A DNA stretch of 64,000 bases, taken from assembly GCF_030035675.1 (NCBI RefSeq), contig NC_084481.1:229244927-229308926 (forward strand). The letters are read 5' to 3'. Shown here piece by piece: positions 53,926 to 63,425 of the stretch. How positions within the stretch are numbered: the first letter of the stretch is position 1; each line of letters begins with the position of its first letter. Under the pieces are notes generated by a model. That model ran no database searches. It saw nothing but the letters and a program-made list of their open reading frames with translations, and was not told where the DNA came from. The translations under genes and the position numbers were made by a program. The stretch is from Rhineura floridana. Taxonomy: Eukaryota > Chordata > Lepidosauria > Squamata > Rhineuridae.

Positions 53926-54320
53926 ATGCACAGCCCCCCCCATCTGCACCAGGGCTCCAATCTGGAGGGGGGCCCATCAAGCCAACCCGGGGACCACCCA
54001 CTTTGAGTTGGAGCCACTCCCAAATAAGTTTGGGGTAGGGATCATGTATAATAAGGATAAAAAAAACCTAATTAGATATACGGCAGGAAGGGGGAGGAGG
54101 AAGGATACATTGTGTCTCTCCCTCCCCCCCCACTGACCGAGAGTGGAGTCAATTTATCCTTCGTGAAGCTGTTTTGCAAAGGGTTTTCCTATACAAAAGC
54201 ACTTGGCAAAACGTCCTCACGCAGGAGGGGGCAATCCTGAGGGATACTGTTTTGCAAAGGGTTTTTTTTGCAGGAAAGCCCCTTACAAAAGCACACCCGC
54301 ACCCTTAGAGGATTGCTGCC
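53926..54320. other. Unrecognised sequence with a short duplication
   Basis: CTGTTTTGCAAAGGGTTTT occurs at about 54170 and 54248, each with AAAGCAC text downstream: a diverged local duplication of about 78 bases. Confidence 0.35.
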
Positions 54321-54324
54321 TCTG

Positions 54325-54800
54325 CTCAGGGCCAGTGCCAGAGGGCGGCCAAGTCGGGCCCTGGCCGAGGGCCCCTGAGTGGGTGGGTAGCACTCCCTTC
54401 CGCGATCCATGGCAGCATCGGCTCCCGACCCTGCCACGGATCTTGAGAGGGAGCTCCCTGGCACCCTCTCTACTGCTGTGCAGGACTGCAACACCCGCCT
54501 GCATGCCCTACCTATCTCTCCCTTGATGTAAATGCTAGTTGTGCTGCGGGCACAAGCCTGCCATCAACCAAGATGGCAGCCGAGGCTTCCCTAAGGGGCA
54601 TCAACCAAGATGGCAGTGGATGCATCAGCCCCTTAGGGAAGCCTCGGCTGCCATCTTGGTTGATGGCAGGCATGCATGCACAGCGCTGGCAGCGTTCACC
54701 AAGGGAAAGGTAGGTGGGCGGAGCGTGTGTGCTTGCGTGTGTGTGCCTAGGGCAGGCTGGTGCCCAAGGACCACAGCATGCCTGGCGATGGCCCTGCCCG
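54325..54800. mobile_element. hAT-like MITE family 8 with a perfect hairpin
   Basis: CAGGGCCAGTGCCAGAGGG on the left and CATGCCTGGCGATGGCCCTG on the right are inverted ends. CCTCTGCT before and TCTCTGCT shortly after may be the target duplication. It contains 39-base perfect inverted arms at 54560-54598 and 54629-54667. Confidence 0.7.
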
Positions 54801-54824
54801 TCTCTGCTTATCAGACAGGAATAA

Positions 54825-55535
54825 TAATAATATAATAAATTTTATTTCTAGGCCGCCTATCTGGCCGCACAAGCAGCCACTCTAGGCAGCGTACAAGATC
54901 AAGTTAAATACAACATACAAACTACATAAAAACCCAAGAACTACAATATAAAACGAAACCGAACCCACCCATAGCTAAAACCAATAAAATTAGGCTGCCC
55001 CAGGGATCTTGTAGGCCTGCCTGAATAGCCAGGTTTTCAAGGCTTGGCGAAAACTTGGCAGGGAGGGGGCATGGCGAAGATCATAAGGGAGAGAGTTCCA
55101 GAGGGTGGGGGCCACGATTGAAAATGCCCTCTCTCTGGTCCGCACCAGCCTGGCTGTTTTGACTGGTGGGACCGAGAGAAGGTCTTGAGTGGCTGATCTA
55201 GTCAGGCGGCATATTTGTTGATGCTGGAGGCGTTCCTTCAGATAAGCTGGGCCGAGACCGTATAGGGCTTTAAAGGTTAGTACCAACACCTTGAATTGGG
55301 CCCGGTAAACAACTGGTAACCAGTGTAGATCTTGTAACACCAGAGTGATGTGATCGCGGCGACGGCTGTTCGTAATCAAACGTGCCGCCGCATTCTGTAC
55401 CAGCTGCAGTTTCCGGACCGTTTTCAAGGGTAACCCAACGTAGAGCGCATTACAGTAGTCTAAGCGAGAGGAGACCAGGGCATGTACTGCCCGTGGGAGA
55501 AGATGGACAGGCAGATAGGGTGCTGCTGCTGCTTC
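54825..55535 (-). mobile_element. L2 LINE 3' end, same subfamily as 33815
   Basis: The minus-strand frame 55427-54990 reads MKTVRKLQLVQNAAARLITN, DHITLVLQDLHWLPVVYRAQ, FKALYGLGPAYLKERLQ and APTLWNSLPYDLRHAPSLPS, 145 codons without a stop. The 3' UTR GGCCGCCTATCTGGCCGC matches 33850. By eye the two copies are close to 88% alike where I compared them. Confidence 0.93.
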
Positions 55536-55689
55536 CTGCCTGATGCCCTGCCCCCTTAGAGCCGTGGGTTGTTCTGGGGCATCAACCCAACCTGTTGCGA
55601 TGTGTGGCTTTCAGAACCTGAACTCGGCTGAGGCTCAGAAACATCTGAATGGGCTCAATTTGGCTTGGACCTCCAGCCTTGGCTCAGTC

Positions 55690-55960
55690 CACAGGCCTAC
55701 CTGATATACGCATTTTTGCAAAACAATTTCCTCTGATATACTGCATTTATGTATGTTATTTTCACTGTTATATGATTTATAAGCACACTTTACCCTAGTA
55801 TGTGCATTTTTGTACACACTGCTCGGCTGGAGTAATGCAAAATTCAGAGAAGTGGACGTTGTGAAAGACGGGTGTGTTACGGTTTGTATATTGTTTCAAA
55901 AAGTGTTGATTTGGTAAGTTTGCCTTTAAATGCACACAAAATCAGATCCCTTCCCTTGTT
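55690..55960 (+). mobile_element. hAT MITE family 3, partial
   Basis: TACCTGATATACGCATTTTTG through ATGATTTATAAGCACAC and TGTGCATTTTTGTACAC to ATCCCTTCCCTTG; the left third is missing. Confidence 0.65.
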
Positions 55961-56039
55961 CCTCCATCCTCTTTCTCCCTCGTGCATCATTTCTAGGGGC
56001 CAAGCTGAAATTGTCTTAATTTTCTTTTCGTTTTGCCAT

Positions 56040-56240
56040 ATTTATAGTATTGAAATGGTTTTTGTGTTGCTGTGACATTTGTTGTTTTATTACTGCTGTT
56101 GTATTAGTTTATTATGAAATTGTTATTGTAATTGTTGTTTGCGTTTGTTGTAAGCCACTGTGAGTACAGTTTCTTTTTTTTGTAAGTATCTTTGAGTTCC
56201 TTTTTGGAAAAAAGCGAATAATAATGATAATAATGATAAT
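56040..56240 (+). mobile_element. LINE 3' tail (L2/CR1-like)
   Basis: TTGTTGTAAGCCACTGTGAG followed by an AATAATGATAATAATG simple tail. Confidence 0.4.
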
Positions 56241-56261
56241 AAAGTATTTTCTACATGCTAT

Positions 56262-56345
56262 AGGCCAGGGATAGAGAACATGTGGCCCTCCAGATGCTGT
56301 CGGACTGCAATTCCCATCAGCCCCAGCCAGGATGGCTAGGGTTTC
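56262..56345. mobile_element. Half of a palindromic hAT MITE
   Basis: CAGGGATAGAGAACATGTGG, GGACTGCAATTCCCATCAGC and CAGCCAGGATGGCTAGG; the right arm is lost. Confidence 0.65.
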
Positions 56346-56739
56346 TTTGCCCCTTCTAGAGGCCCAGCCCCTGCTGAGGGCCTTAAAAAGCTCAGTCCAT
56401 CTTTTTCAAACCTTTTAGCCAGTTAACATAACCGGCGCTTGTAATCCCGGCGGTAATCTTTAAAAGCTTCCCTTGTGCTCTTTGCCCATTAATCTTCGTT
56501 GGGGCTCCAGGTTCCTTTGCCGGAACATGTTAAGGTATTCAGGAAATGGAGCTTATAATTGTGATGGAGTGGCAAAATGGACTAAAACGATTGGGGGGGG
56601 GAATGGGAAGGCAGCGCAAAAGCAAGGGGGTGAGGAACAGAAAAGAAAGTGCTTCTCTCAAAGTGGGCCCTTGAGGACAAACCATGTTTACTGTAAGTAC
56701 CAGATAATTCACCTCCCTTATTGCTGAAAAAGGAAGAAA
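56346..56739. other. Unrecognised sequence
   Basis: No gene or repeat family is supported. Confidence 0.25.
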
Positions 56740-56747
56740 ACTAGGAA

Positions 56748-57144
56748 CAGTGGTGTAGTAGTCCAGGGTCTCGGGGGGTCTTAGACCCCTTACTATTTTG
56801 GGAGCAGGGCCCCTATGTCTGCATCCTACAAGCCAGTCAACCTGAAAGTGGAGTGTCTTAGCCACCGCGAAGAGTCTTCTAACATGCTTCCTTGCCCTTT
56901 CCTGCTGATTGGAGCCAATCAGAGTGAAAGGAGGTGAGTCAGCCACTGAGAAGACTCTTCTCAGTAGCCAGCACACTCCCCTTTCATGCTTGTTGGCTCC
57001 TAGGGACATCTGTTGTTGTGGGAGAAAGCATTAACAAGGACCTCATTCTCAACCCAACAGCAAAAAAAAAAGAGGCTCGGTGGGGGTGGGGCTGTGACTA
57101 CCCTGAAGGGATCCTGCACTTCCGAATTTGCCACTACACTACTG
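56748..57144 (+). mobile_element. hAT MITE family 1, full length with duplication
   Basis: CAGTGGTGTAGTAGTCCAGG to TTGCCACTACACTACTG, 397 bp. ACTAGGAA (56740-56747) and ACTGGGAA (57145-57152) match at 7 of 8. AGCCAATCAGAGTGAAAGG and opposed AAGAGTCTTCT/AGAAGACTCTT segments lie inside. No transposase. Confidence 0.88.
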
Positions 57145-57159
57145 ACTGGGAATGTGGGA

Positions 57160-57230
57160 AGCTGCCATTATACTGGGCTACTGGCAGGAAGGGCAGGATA
57201 TAAATCTAGTAAATAAATAAAATAAATAAA
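57160..57230 (+). mobile_element. L2 LINE 3' terminus
   Basis: GGGCTACTGGCAGGAAGGG, AGGATATAAATCTAGTAAAT and an AAATAAATAAATA tail. Confidence 0.65.
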
Positions 57231-57396
57231 TACTGAGTCAGCCCATTGGTCCATCTAGTTCACTATTATCTACACTAACTGGCAGCATCTGTCCAGGGCT
57301 TCCAGCTCTGAGCCCTGTCTGGACATGCCAGGGATTGAACTTGGGACCTTATGCTTGCAAAGTAGTTGATCTACCACTCAGCTTCAGCTGTTCCCC
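57229..57396 (-). repeat. tRNA-Ala-like SINE
   Basis: The minus strand begins GCTGAAGCTGAGTGGTAGATC, passes AAGTTCAATCCCTGGCATG and ends in TAGATGGACCAATGGGCTG. The same family as 44263, nearly full length. Confidence 0.85.
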
Positions 57397-57438
57397 AGTT
57401 ACCTGAAACGCCAATTTACCCTGTCCAACCACTTAGAT

Positions 57439-57575
57439 CAGGTGCAGGGAACCTTTGGCCCTCCAGATGTTGCTGGACTACAACTCCCATCAGCCCCAAC
57501 AGCATGGTCAACGGCCAGAGATGATGGGAGTTGTAGCTCAGCAACACCTGAAGGGCCAAAGGTTCCCCACACCTG
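57439..57575. mobile_element. Palindromic hAT MITE with 8-bp duplication
   Basis: CAGGTGCAGGGAACCTTTGG and CCAAAGGTTCCCCACACCTG enclose ACTACAACTCCCATCAGCCC. ACTTAGAT (57431-57438) and ACTTAGAC (57576-57583) match at 7 of 8. Confidence 0.9.
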
Positions 57576-57599
57576 ACTTAGACCATCATTGTGCTCTAC

Positions 57600-58240
57600 A
57601 GATGATTGCAGGGCAGTGACTCAGAAGCAGGCATTTTTTACCATTGCCCCTGTAGCTTGGAAAAGCCTCTGTGCAATCCGCAAGGCCATTAGTTAACGGC
57701 TTTAGGCACCTCTTGAAAACATATTTGTTTGTCCAGGCTTCTTTGGACCCTTCAGGCTAGATTCTGAGCATCTCTTTTTCCTGATGTTGTATTTTATCAT
57801 CTATATTTTTATGATGTTTTTAGTGATTTTATGCTGTATTTTTACTGTACACCACTGTGTACATCGCTTAAAAATGTTCTAATGCTATGTGGTCTAGGAA
57901 TTTTCTCTAATTAATAAAATACGATAACAGAAAAAGGGAAAACAGGACCCCAATACTTCAAGGACTAACTCTCCCCACATGAACCAACTCGGACCCTGAG
58001 TTGATCATCTGAGGCCTTCTTCGTGTGCCCTCTCCAAGAGAGATCCACAGTGTGATGATATGAAAACGGGCCTTTTCAGTGGTGACTCCCTGTTTGTGGA
58101 ATGCTCTGCTCCAGGAAGACATGCCAACCCGTCATCACTGTTTGTTTTTTGGTGCCAGGCAAAAGCATTCTTATTTACCCAGGTTTAGGGTTTTTACTTG
58201 GGAGGGTTGTTAGATATGTCAGCGGCCTTTGTTGTGTTCA
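57600..58240 (+). mobile_element. Two old LINE (L2-like) 3' ends
   Basis: 57640-57930 (ATTGCCCCTGTAGCTTGG, GGCACCTCTTGAAAACATAT, ATACGATAAC tail) and 58050-58240 (GAAAACGGGCCTTTTCAGTG, TTTGTGGAATGCTCTGCTCC, AGGCAAAAGCATTCTTAT). Both follow the RERAF/LWNxLP/KTFLF order, diverged. Confidence 0.5.
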
Positions 58241-58845
58241 TCCTTTAAGTGGGTTGGACAAGGCTTGTTCCTTCTAAATATTATACAGCCAAGAGAGTGG
58301 CTGAATACTATAGACAGCATGGATTTTTCGCATTTCGCAATGTTAAATTGAAAATACCCCCATGCCATTCTGATGCTTCCCATAAGCTCATTTCAAAACA
58401 AAACCTTACAAAACTTATAGTCCTGAACTCAGAAATGCTTGCTTAACACCCTCTCAACTTTCATGGTGATACAAAAACAGTCAGAGAGAATCGAGAGTTC
58501 AAAGTGTAAAAAGAGAGAGAGAAAAAACAGACCCATTTTGGACTTTTTTTTGTCAGAGTTCTCATAATTTGTTGAAATTAATTAAAAATCAGCCATGTTC
58601 ACAGAGTACCTGTAATCCTATTACTGACCTTGCCCCATACTCTGACCTTCATCTTCTGCAGTTTGAAAATTTTTAAAAAAATCCTGGTTGATTTTTAGTT
58701 AATTTAAGAAATTTAGCATTGAACTCAATGATAAGGCCGGGCATACTCAGTAAGAACCAACTGTCAGTGTTCTAAAAGCCAGACTCACAGCTGCTTCTTG
58801 GCTAATCGGACCATTCCCACACCAAACCTTTATTTCACATGAGAC
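58241..58845. other. Unrecognised sequence
   Basis: 58249-58760 may hold an old repeat (TACTATAGACAGCATGGATT) but I cannot name it. No gene is supported. Confidence 0.25.
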
Positions 58846-58849
58846 AATC

Positions 58850-58950
58850 ACGGCTTCCCTCAGAGAATCCTGGGAAGTGTAGTTTGTGAAGGGGGCTGAG
58901 AGGAGACTCCTATTCCCCTGACAGAGCTCCAGTGGCCAGAGTGGTTAACA
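58850..58950. mobile_element. Half of a palindromic MITE (47499 family)
   Basis: GGCTTCCCTCAGAGAATCC, TGTAGTTTGTGAAGGGGGC and CCCCTGACAGAGCTCC; truncated where the Bov-B fragment begins. Confidence 0.7.
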
Positions 58951-58959
58951 GTCAGCTGC

Positions 58960-59756
58960 TCTGATTTGTTTTGGTGTGTGATCAATTTCTTCCTGTACTT
59001 CTGCATAAAATCCCTCCATTTCCTCTTCTGCTGTGTTTGCCGTTGGAGCATAGATGGATGATGGTTATGTTAATAGGTTTCCCGTTAAATCTCATTGATA
59101 TAACTCGTTCAGACCTTGTTATAGCTCCTAATTGCTTTTGCTACATCACTTCTCACTATTAAAGCAACCCCTTTTTTTTCTTAATTTCTCATTTCCTGCA
59201 TAAAATATTTTGTAGTTGCCTGATTGAAAATGTCCCATTCCCATCCATTTTAATTCACTCACGCCAAGTATTGTTATGCTGATGCGTTCTATTTCTTGCT
59301 TGACAATTTCTAACTTTCCCTGGTTCATGCTTCTCACATTCCATGTTCCTATTGTGTGCATCGTACAACTCCGGACTCTCCTTTCGCATCTGTGCACATC
59401 AGCCTCTGGGCTTCCTTTCAGCTTTGACCCAGCTGCGTCATTAGTCACAGCGCTACTCATACTTGTCCTTTGTTCTTCCCCAGTAGCTCAGTGAGTGCCT
59501 TCTGACCTGGGGGTCACATCTTCCAGTACTATCTTTTGTTGCATTTTGGATACTCTGTTCATAGGGTTTTTGTGGTAAGAGGTATTCAGAGATGGTTTGG
59601 ATGCATCTTAGTCTGGTGTCTCAGCTTTGACCATTCCGCCTTGGGTGTCCCTGCTAGGAGTCTAGCCTCTTGGTGTAGGCTCCTGATGGCATTTCTCTCA
59701 GCTTCTTTGACACTCTCAAACCCCCTCAGCATGTTAAGGTGTGCATCCTAGAGGGG
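58960..59756 (-). mobile_element. Bov-B (RTE) LINE 5' end with endonuclease start
   Basis: On the minus strand, 59756-59465 is the untranslated leader (GAGGCTAGACTCCTAGCAGG). Then the 59460-59146 frame reads CTMHTIGTWNVRSMNQGKLE and ILGVSELKWMGMGHFQSGNY, the N-terminus of the apurinic-type endonuclease with its GTWNVRS motif. Another frame near 59050-58965 reads TANTAEEEMEGFYAEVQEEI. The copy stops there, so RT is absent. It carries a frame change. The leader contains 38 bases (59561-59598) also found inside the Sauria SINE. Confidence 0.92.
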
Positions 59757-60400
59757 GGCATTCACTATAGTTGCCCAATTTCCCTGCTTTTAAAAGTTTG
59801 ATAGAAATATCAATATGTGTTGGCTATAAATAGAAATATGTGTTGGCTATAAGTACATTCTTAAACTGCAATGTTTTTTGCCTATTAGTGAATATAATCA
59901 ATAATTATGATGATGATGTACAGAATGAAGAAGTGGAGTGAGAAGTAAAGCAGATCCATTTGGAGTTCCCCACTCCAGCCACCCTCCTTTTTTTCAGAGA
60001 ACAATCTAATTCTGGATGCCCTTGGTACCCGCAGTGATGGAGGACGTGATGGCAATTAGTTTTCAATTTATGCGCACGAGCCTTTTCTTCTCTGGTTGGG
60101 AAGGAAGAGAGACCAGGGGTGAAATGAGTGTGCCTTTTTTGGAAATGCGTGGGCAACCCAAGTCATGGTGCTAACCTTTAAATTAAGGAACGACAGCATC
60201 TACCATTGCAGGCCAGGAAAAGTCACTGCCAATAGAGAGTGGTGTATCCTTTGCATAGCATGATATGGGGGAGGTTTCTCCACAAAAGAATCAGACAAGA
60301 GTTGGATTTCACTGAAGAAATCTGGGTCTCTTAATTGATTTAAATGTATATTGTATCTGTATATGAATGAAGCCACATTACAGGCAGCAAAATGTATTGA
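59757..60400. other. Unique DNA with a low-copy repeat
   Basis: 59755-59900 resembles 29245-29345 in reverse (TAGTTGCCCAATTTCCCTGC, TTTGATAGAAATATC). The rest is unassigned; no gene is supported. Confidence 0.3.
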
Positions 60401-60403
60401 GGC

Positions 60404-60775
60404 CAGCAGTTCAGTGGCAAATTCAGAAGTGCAGGGTCCCTTCATGATAGCTACAGCTGCGCCCCCTTCCATCCATCCCTTTTTTTTCTGCCTCTGGGTT
60501 GGGAATTAGATCCTTGTTAATTCTTTTCCCACAACAGACGTCCCTAAGAGCCAATCAGCATAAAAGGGAAGAGTGTTAGCTACTACGAAGAGGCTTGTCA
60601 GTGGATGACCCACTTCCTTTCAGTCTGATTGGCTCCAACCAGCAGGAAAGGATATCTAAGCTTGTTAGAAAACTCTTCTCAGTGGCTAACACGCTCTCCT
60701 TTCATGATGATTGGCTCATAGGATGCTCGAAACAAGTAAGGGGAGCGTGTTAGTCCCTGATTGACTACATCCCTG
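60404..60775 (-). mobile_element. hAT MITE family 1
   Basis: CAGCAGTTCAGTGGCAAATTC at the left and TGATTGACTACATCCCTG at the right. Flanks ATTGAGGC (60396-60403) and CTTGGGGC (60776-60783) match at 6 of 8. The interior is the reverse of 56748. Confidence 0.8.
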
Positions 60776-60931
60776 CTTGGGGCTGGCTCTGTAGGCCCAG
60801 CTTTGGGTAATCCATTGTGGGTCCATGGAAGGAGGTTTACCAGAACTCCTGGGGAAAGGTGTGAGTGAAACCCCCCACAACAGGAGAGGATGGAAGCAGT
60901 GTAGCCCTTGGGACTGGAGTTTAGTCTGAAG

Positions 60932-61061
60932 CAGCCATTCCCAGCCTTGGGACCCCAGATGTTGTTAGACTCCATCTCTCAACATCCCCAGACAGCATGG
61001 GGAATGGTCAAGGATGATATAGTCTAACAAGACCTGGAGGGCCACAGGTTCCCCAACTCTG
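60932..61061. mobile_element. Palindromic hAT MITE, diverged
   Basis: CAGCCATTCCCAGCCTTGGG and CCACAGGTTCCCCAACTCTG with GTTAGACTCCATCTCTC between. Confidence 0.65.
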
Positions 61062-61199
61062 TTTGATGAACTCAGAATTTCTGTTAGACCAAGGGTAGCC
61101 AAAGACGTAACCTCCAGATGCTCTGCCACTGAGCTACGACACTTCATAGCTACTGCACTACAACTGGCCAATGATCAAAGATTATGGGACGTGATCTTA

Positions 61200-63170
61200 C
61201 ACCTTCTGGGGACTCAGAGTTGGGGGAAAGGTGTTCTATGGTGCAACTTCTCTGCCTCCATCGCATCCTCAAGTAGCCATCCAGTGGAGCGTTTCTGTAC
61301 TGTCAGGGGTCTGTTGACATCAACTCCAGGAAATGGAGTTTTAGACTCTTCGGAGGCCCACTGTGAATTGTTTGCAAGGCACTTTGAGGGTAAAGTTGCT
61401 CACCTCCGTAGCAGTCTTGATGCCCCATCCACATCTACTGTAGTCCCCAATGAGGTGTCCAGTGCAACATCTGCTGCAACTTCTTGGGAATGGTCAGTTG
61501 ATGTGGCCTGATAATGTGGACAAGGTCCTTTCGACCCTTTATTTTATTTATTGATTTATTTATTGTATTTATATACCACCCCATAGCCGAAGCTCTCTGG
61601 GCGGTTATTAAAGCTTATTAAAGCTTGCCAAGGGGGTTTGACCGAGTAGATCCAGAGTGTGGTCAAAGCATTGTTGTGGGAGGGAGTAGTTCCAGCCACA
61701 CCTGAAAGAGGCAGTGATTTGACCGCTCCTGAAAAAGCCCACCCTGGACCCATTGGTCTGTGACAATTACCAACCGGTCGCAAATGCCCCCTTCTTAGGG
61801 AAGGTGATTGAGAGAGTTATGGCGCAACAATTGCAAGTACTCTTGGATGAAACAGATTATCTTGACCCATTCCAGTCTGGGTTCAGGCCTGGTCATGGGA
61901 CTGAATCACCCTTGTTTGCCCTGATGGATGACCTTTATCGGAAGAAGGTCAGGGGGAGTGCGATCCTGTTATTCTTACTTGATCTCTCAGTGGCTTTTGA
62001 TTCCATTGACCATGGTATCCTTCTGGGCTGACTTGGTGAGATGGGTATTGGAGGCACTGTTTTACAGTGGTTCTGATCCTATTTCCAAGGTCCTTTCAGA
62101 GAATAGCATTGGGCGATTGTCTTTCGACCCCCTGGCAGTTGTCCTGTGGGGTGCTGCAGGGTACCATTTTGTCTCCCATGCTGTTTAAGATCTATATGAA
62201 GGCCTCGGGAGCAGTCATCAGGAGATTTGGGGCAAGGTGTCAGCAGTGTGCTGATTATACGCAGCTCTATTTCTCTGTAACATCTGAATCAGGAGAGGCC
62301 ATGCAAGCCCTGGACCGCTGCCTGGACCTGCTGGTGGGCTGGATGAGGGCCAATAAACTGACTCTCAATCATAGCAAGACGGAGACGCTGTGGGTTGGTG
62401 GTTCCTGAGTTCGGATAATTGGTGAGTTGCCTGCTTTGGATGGGGTTGTACTCCCTCTGAAAGAGCAGGTCCATGGTCTGGGGGTGCTCCTGGATTCATC
62501 TGTGTCGCTAGAGGCCCAGGTGACCTCTGTGACAAGGAGTGCCTTTCATCAGCTTCAGATGGTAAGACAGCTGCGGCCGTTTCTGGACTGGGATAACCTG
62601 ACTACTGTTGTCCATGCACTGGTAACCTCGAGATTGGATTACTGAAATGCACTCTATGTGGGGCTATCCTTGTCGTTGGTCTGGAAGCTGCAGTGGTGTA
62701 AAATGTGGTTGCGAGACTGCTCACTGGGGCAGTGTATTGCCAACATGTCACTTTGCTACTGAAAGAATTTTACTGGCTACCTGTTAGCTACCAGGCTAAG
62801 TTCAAGGTTCTAGTTTTGGTGTATGAAGCCCTGTACAGCTTGGGACCAGGACACCTGAAAGACCGTCTTATCCCTTATATACCCAGTTGATCACTGCACT
62901 CAGCAGGTGAGGGTCTCCTGCAGATACCATCTTATCAGGAGGTCCATTCCACACAACATAAGAAACGGACCTTTAGTGTAGTGGTGCCTACCCTTTGGAA
63001 TCCCCTCCCCTTAAATATTAGACAAGCACCATCTCTGTTATCTTTTTGGCGCCTACTGAAGACCTTTCTCTTTCAACAAGCCTTTTAAGTAGAGACCTTA
63101 TCCCAGTCTGCATCTGTGTCGGAATTGCTTTTTAATATATTTTAAACCTTTTAAAAAAAAATTTAAGAGC
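61200..63170 (+). mobile_element. L2 LINE, linker, reverse transcriptase and 3' end
   Basis: The order is: linker text HCELFARHFEGKVAHLRSS (61191-61511); RT start CDNYQPVANAPFLGKVIERV, FQSGFRPGHGTESPLFALMD and DLSVAFDSIDHGILL (61753-62031; motif A D..FD kept); GTILSPMLFKIYM and CADYTQLYFS (62067-62408), where the family's catalytic YADD reads CADY; LPLKEQVHGLGVLLDSSV and VVHALVTSRLDY (62427-62645); LLKEFYWLPVSYQAKFKVLV (62705-62890); then the 3' UTR with CCTTTTAAGTAGAGACC. Several frame changes and the lost Asp show that it is dead. Confidence 0.93.
61543..61622 (-). mobile_element. Short L2 3' end nested in L2
   Basis: TTTATTTATTGTATTTATATACC, CCATAGCCGAAGCTCTCTGG is the reverse of the 19700 L2 terminus. 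It interrupts the linker text of the larger L2. TTATTAAAGC is doubled at its right edge. Confidence 0.75.
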
Positions 63171-63193
63171 TTTTTTTGAGAATATTTGTAAAG

Positions 63194-63219
63194 ATGAATG
63201 AATGAATGAATGAATGAAT
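63194..63219. repeat. (GAAT)n microsatellite
   Basis: Six GAAT units, probably grown from a LINE tail. Confidence 0.95.
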
Positions 63220-63300
63220 CTTTATTGTTCAAAGCCATAGGCCACCACAATTAAACAGGCATAAAAAAATACGAAATACATGTTGAAACAGATCATATTA
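63219..63300. repeat. LINE-tail-like sequence
   Basis: TCTTTATTGTTCAAAGCCATAG and AAATACGAAATACATGTTG resemble a reverse LINE 3' UTR of uncertain family. Confidence 0.35.
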
Positions 63301-63425
63301 AGAACATAACAATATAAGAAGAGCCTGCTGGATCAGGCCGGTGGCCCATCTAGTGCAGCATCCTGTTCTCACAGTGGCCAACCAGGTGCCTGGGGGAAGC
63401 CCGCAAGCAGGATCTGAGTGCAATA
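63300..63425 (-). mobile_element. CR1 LINE 3' UTR, 5' truncated
   Basis: AAGAGCCTGCTGGATCAGGC, CATCCTGTTCTCACAGTGG and GGGGGAAGCCCGCAAGCAGG nearly match 30275-30370. Confidence 0.9.
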
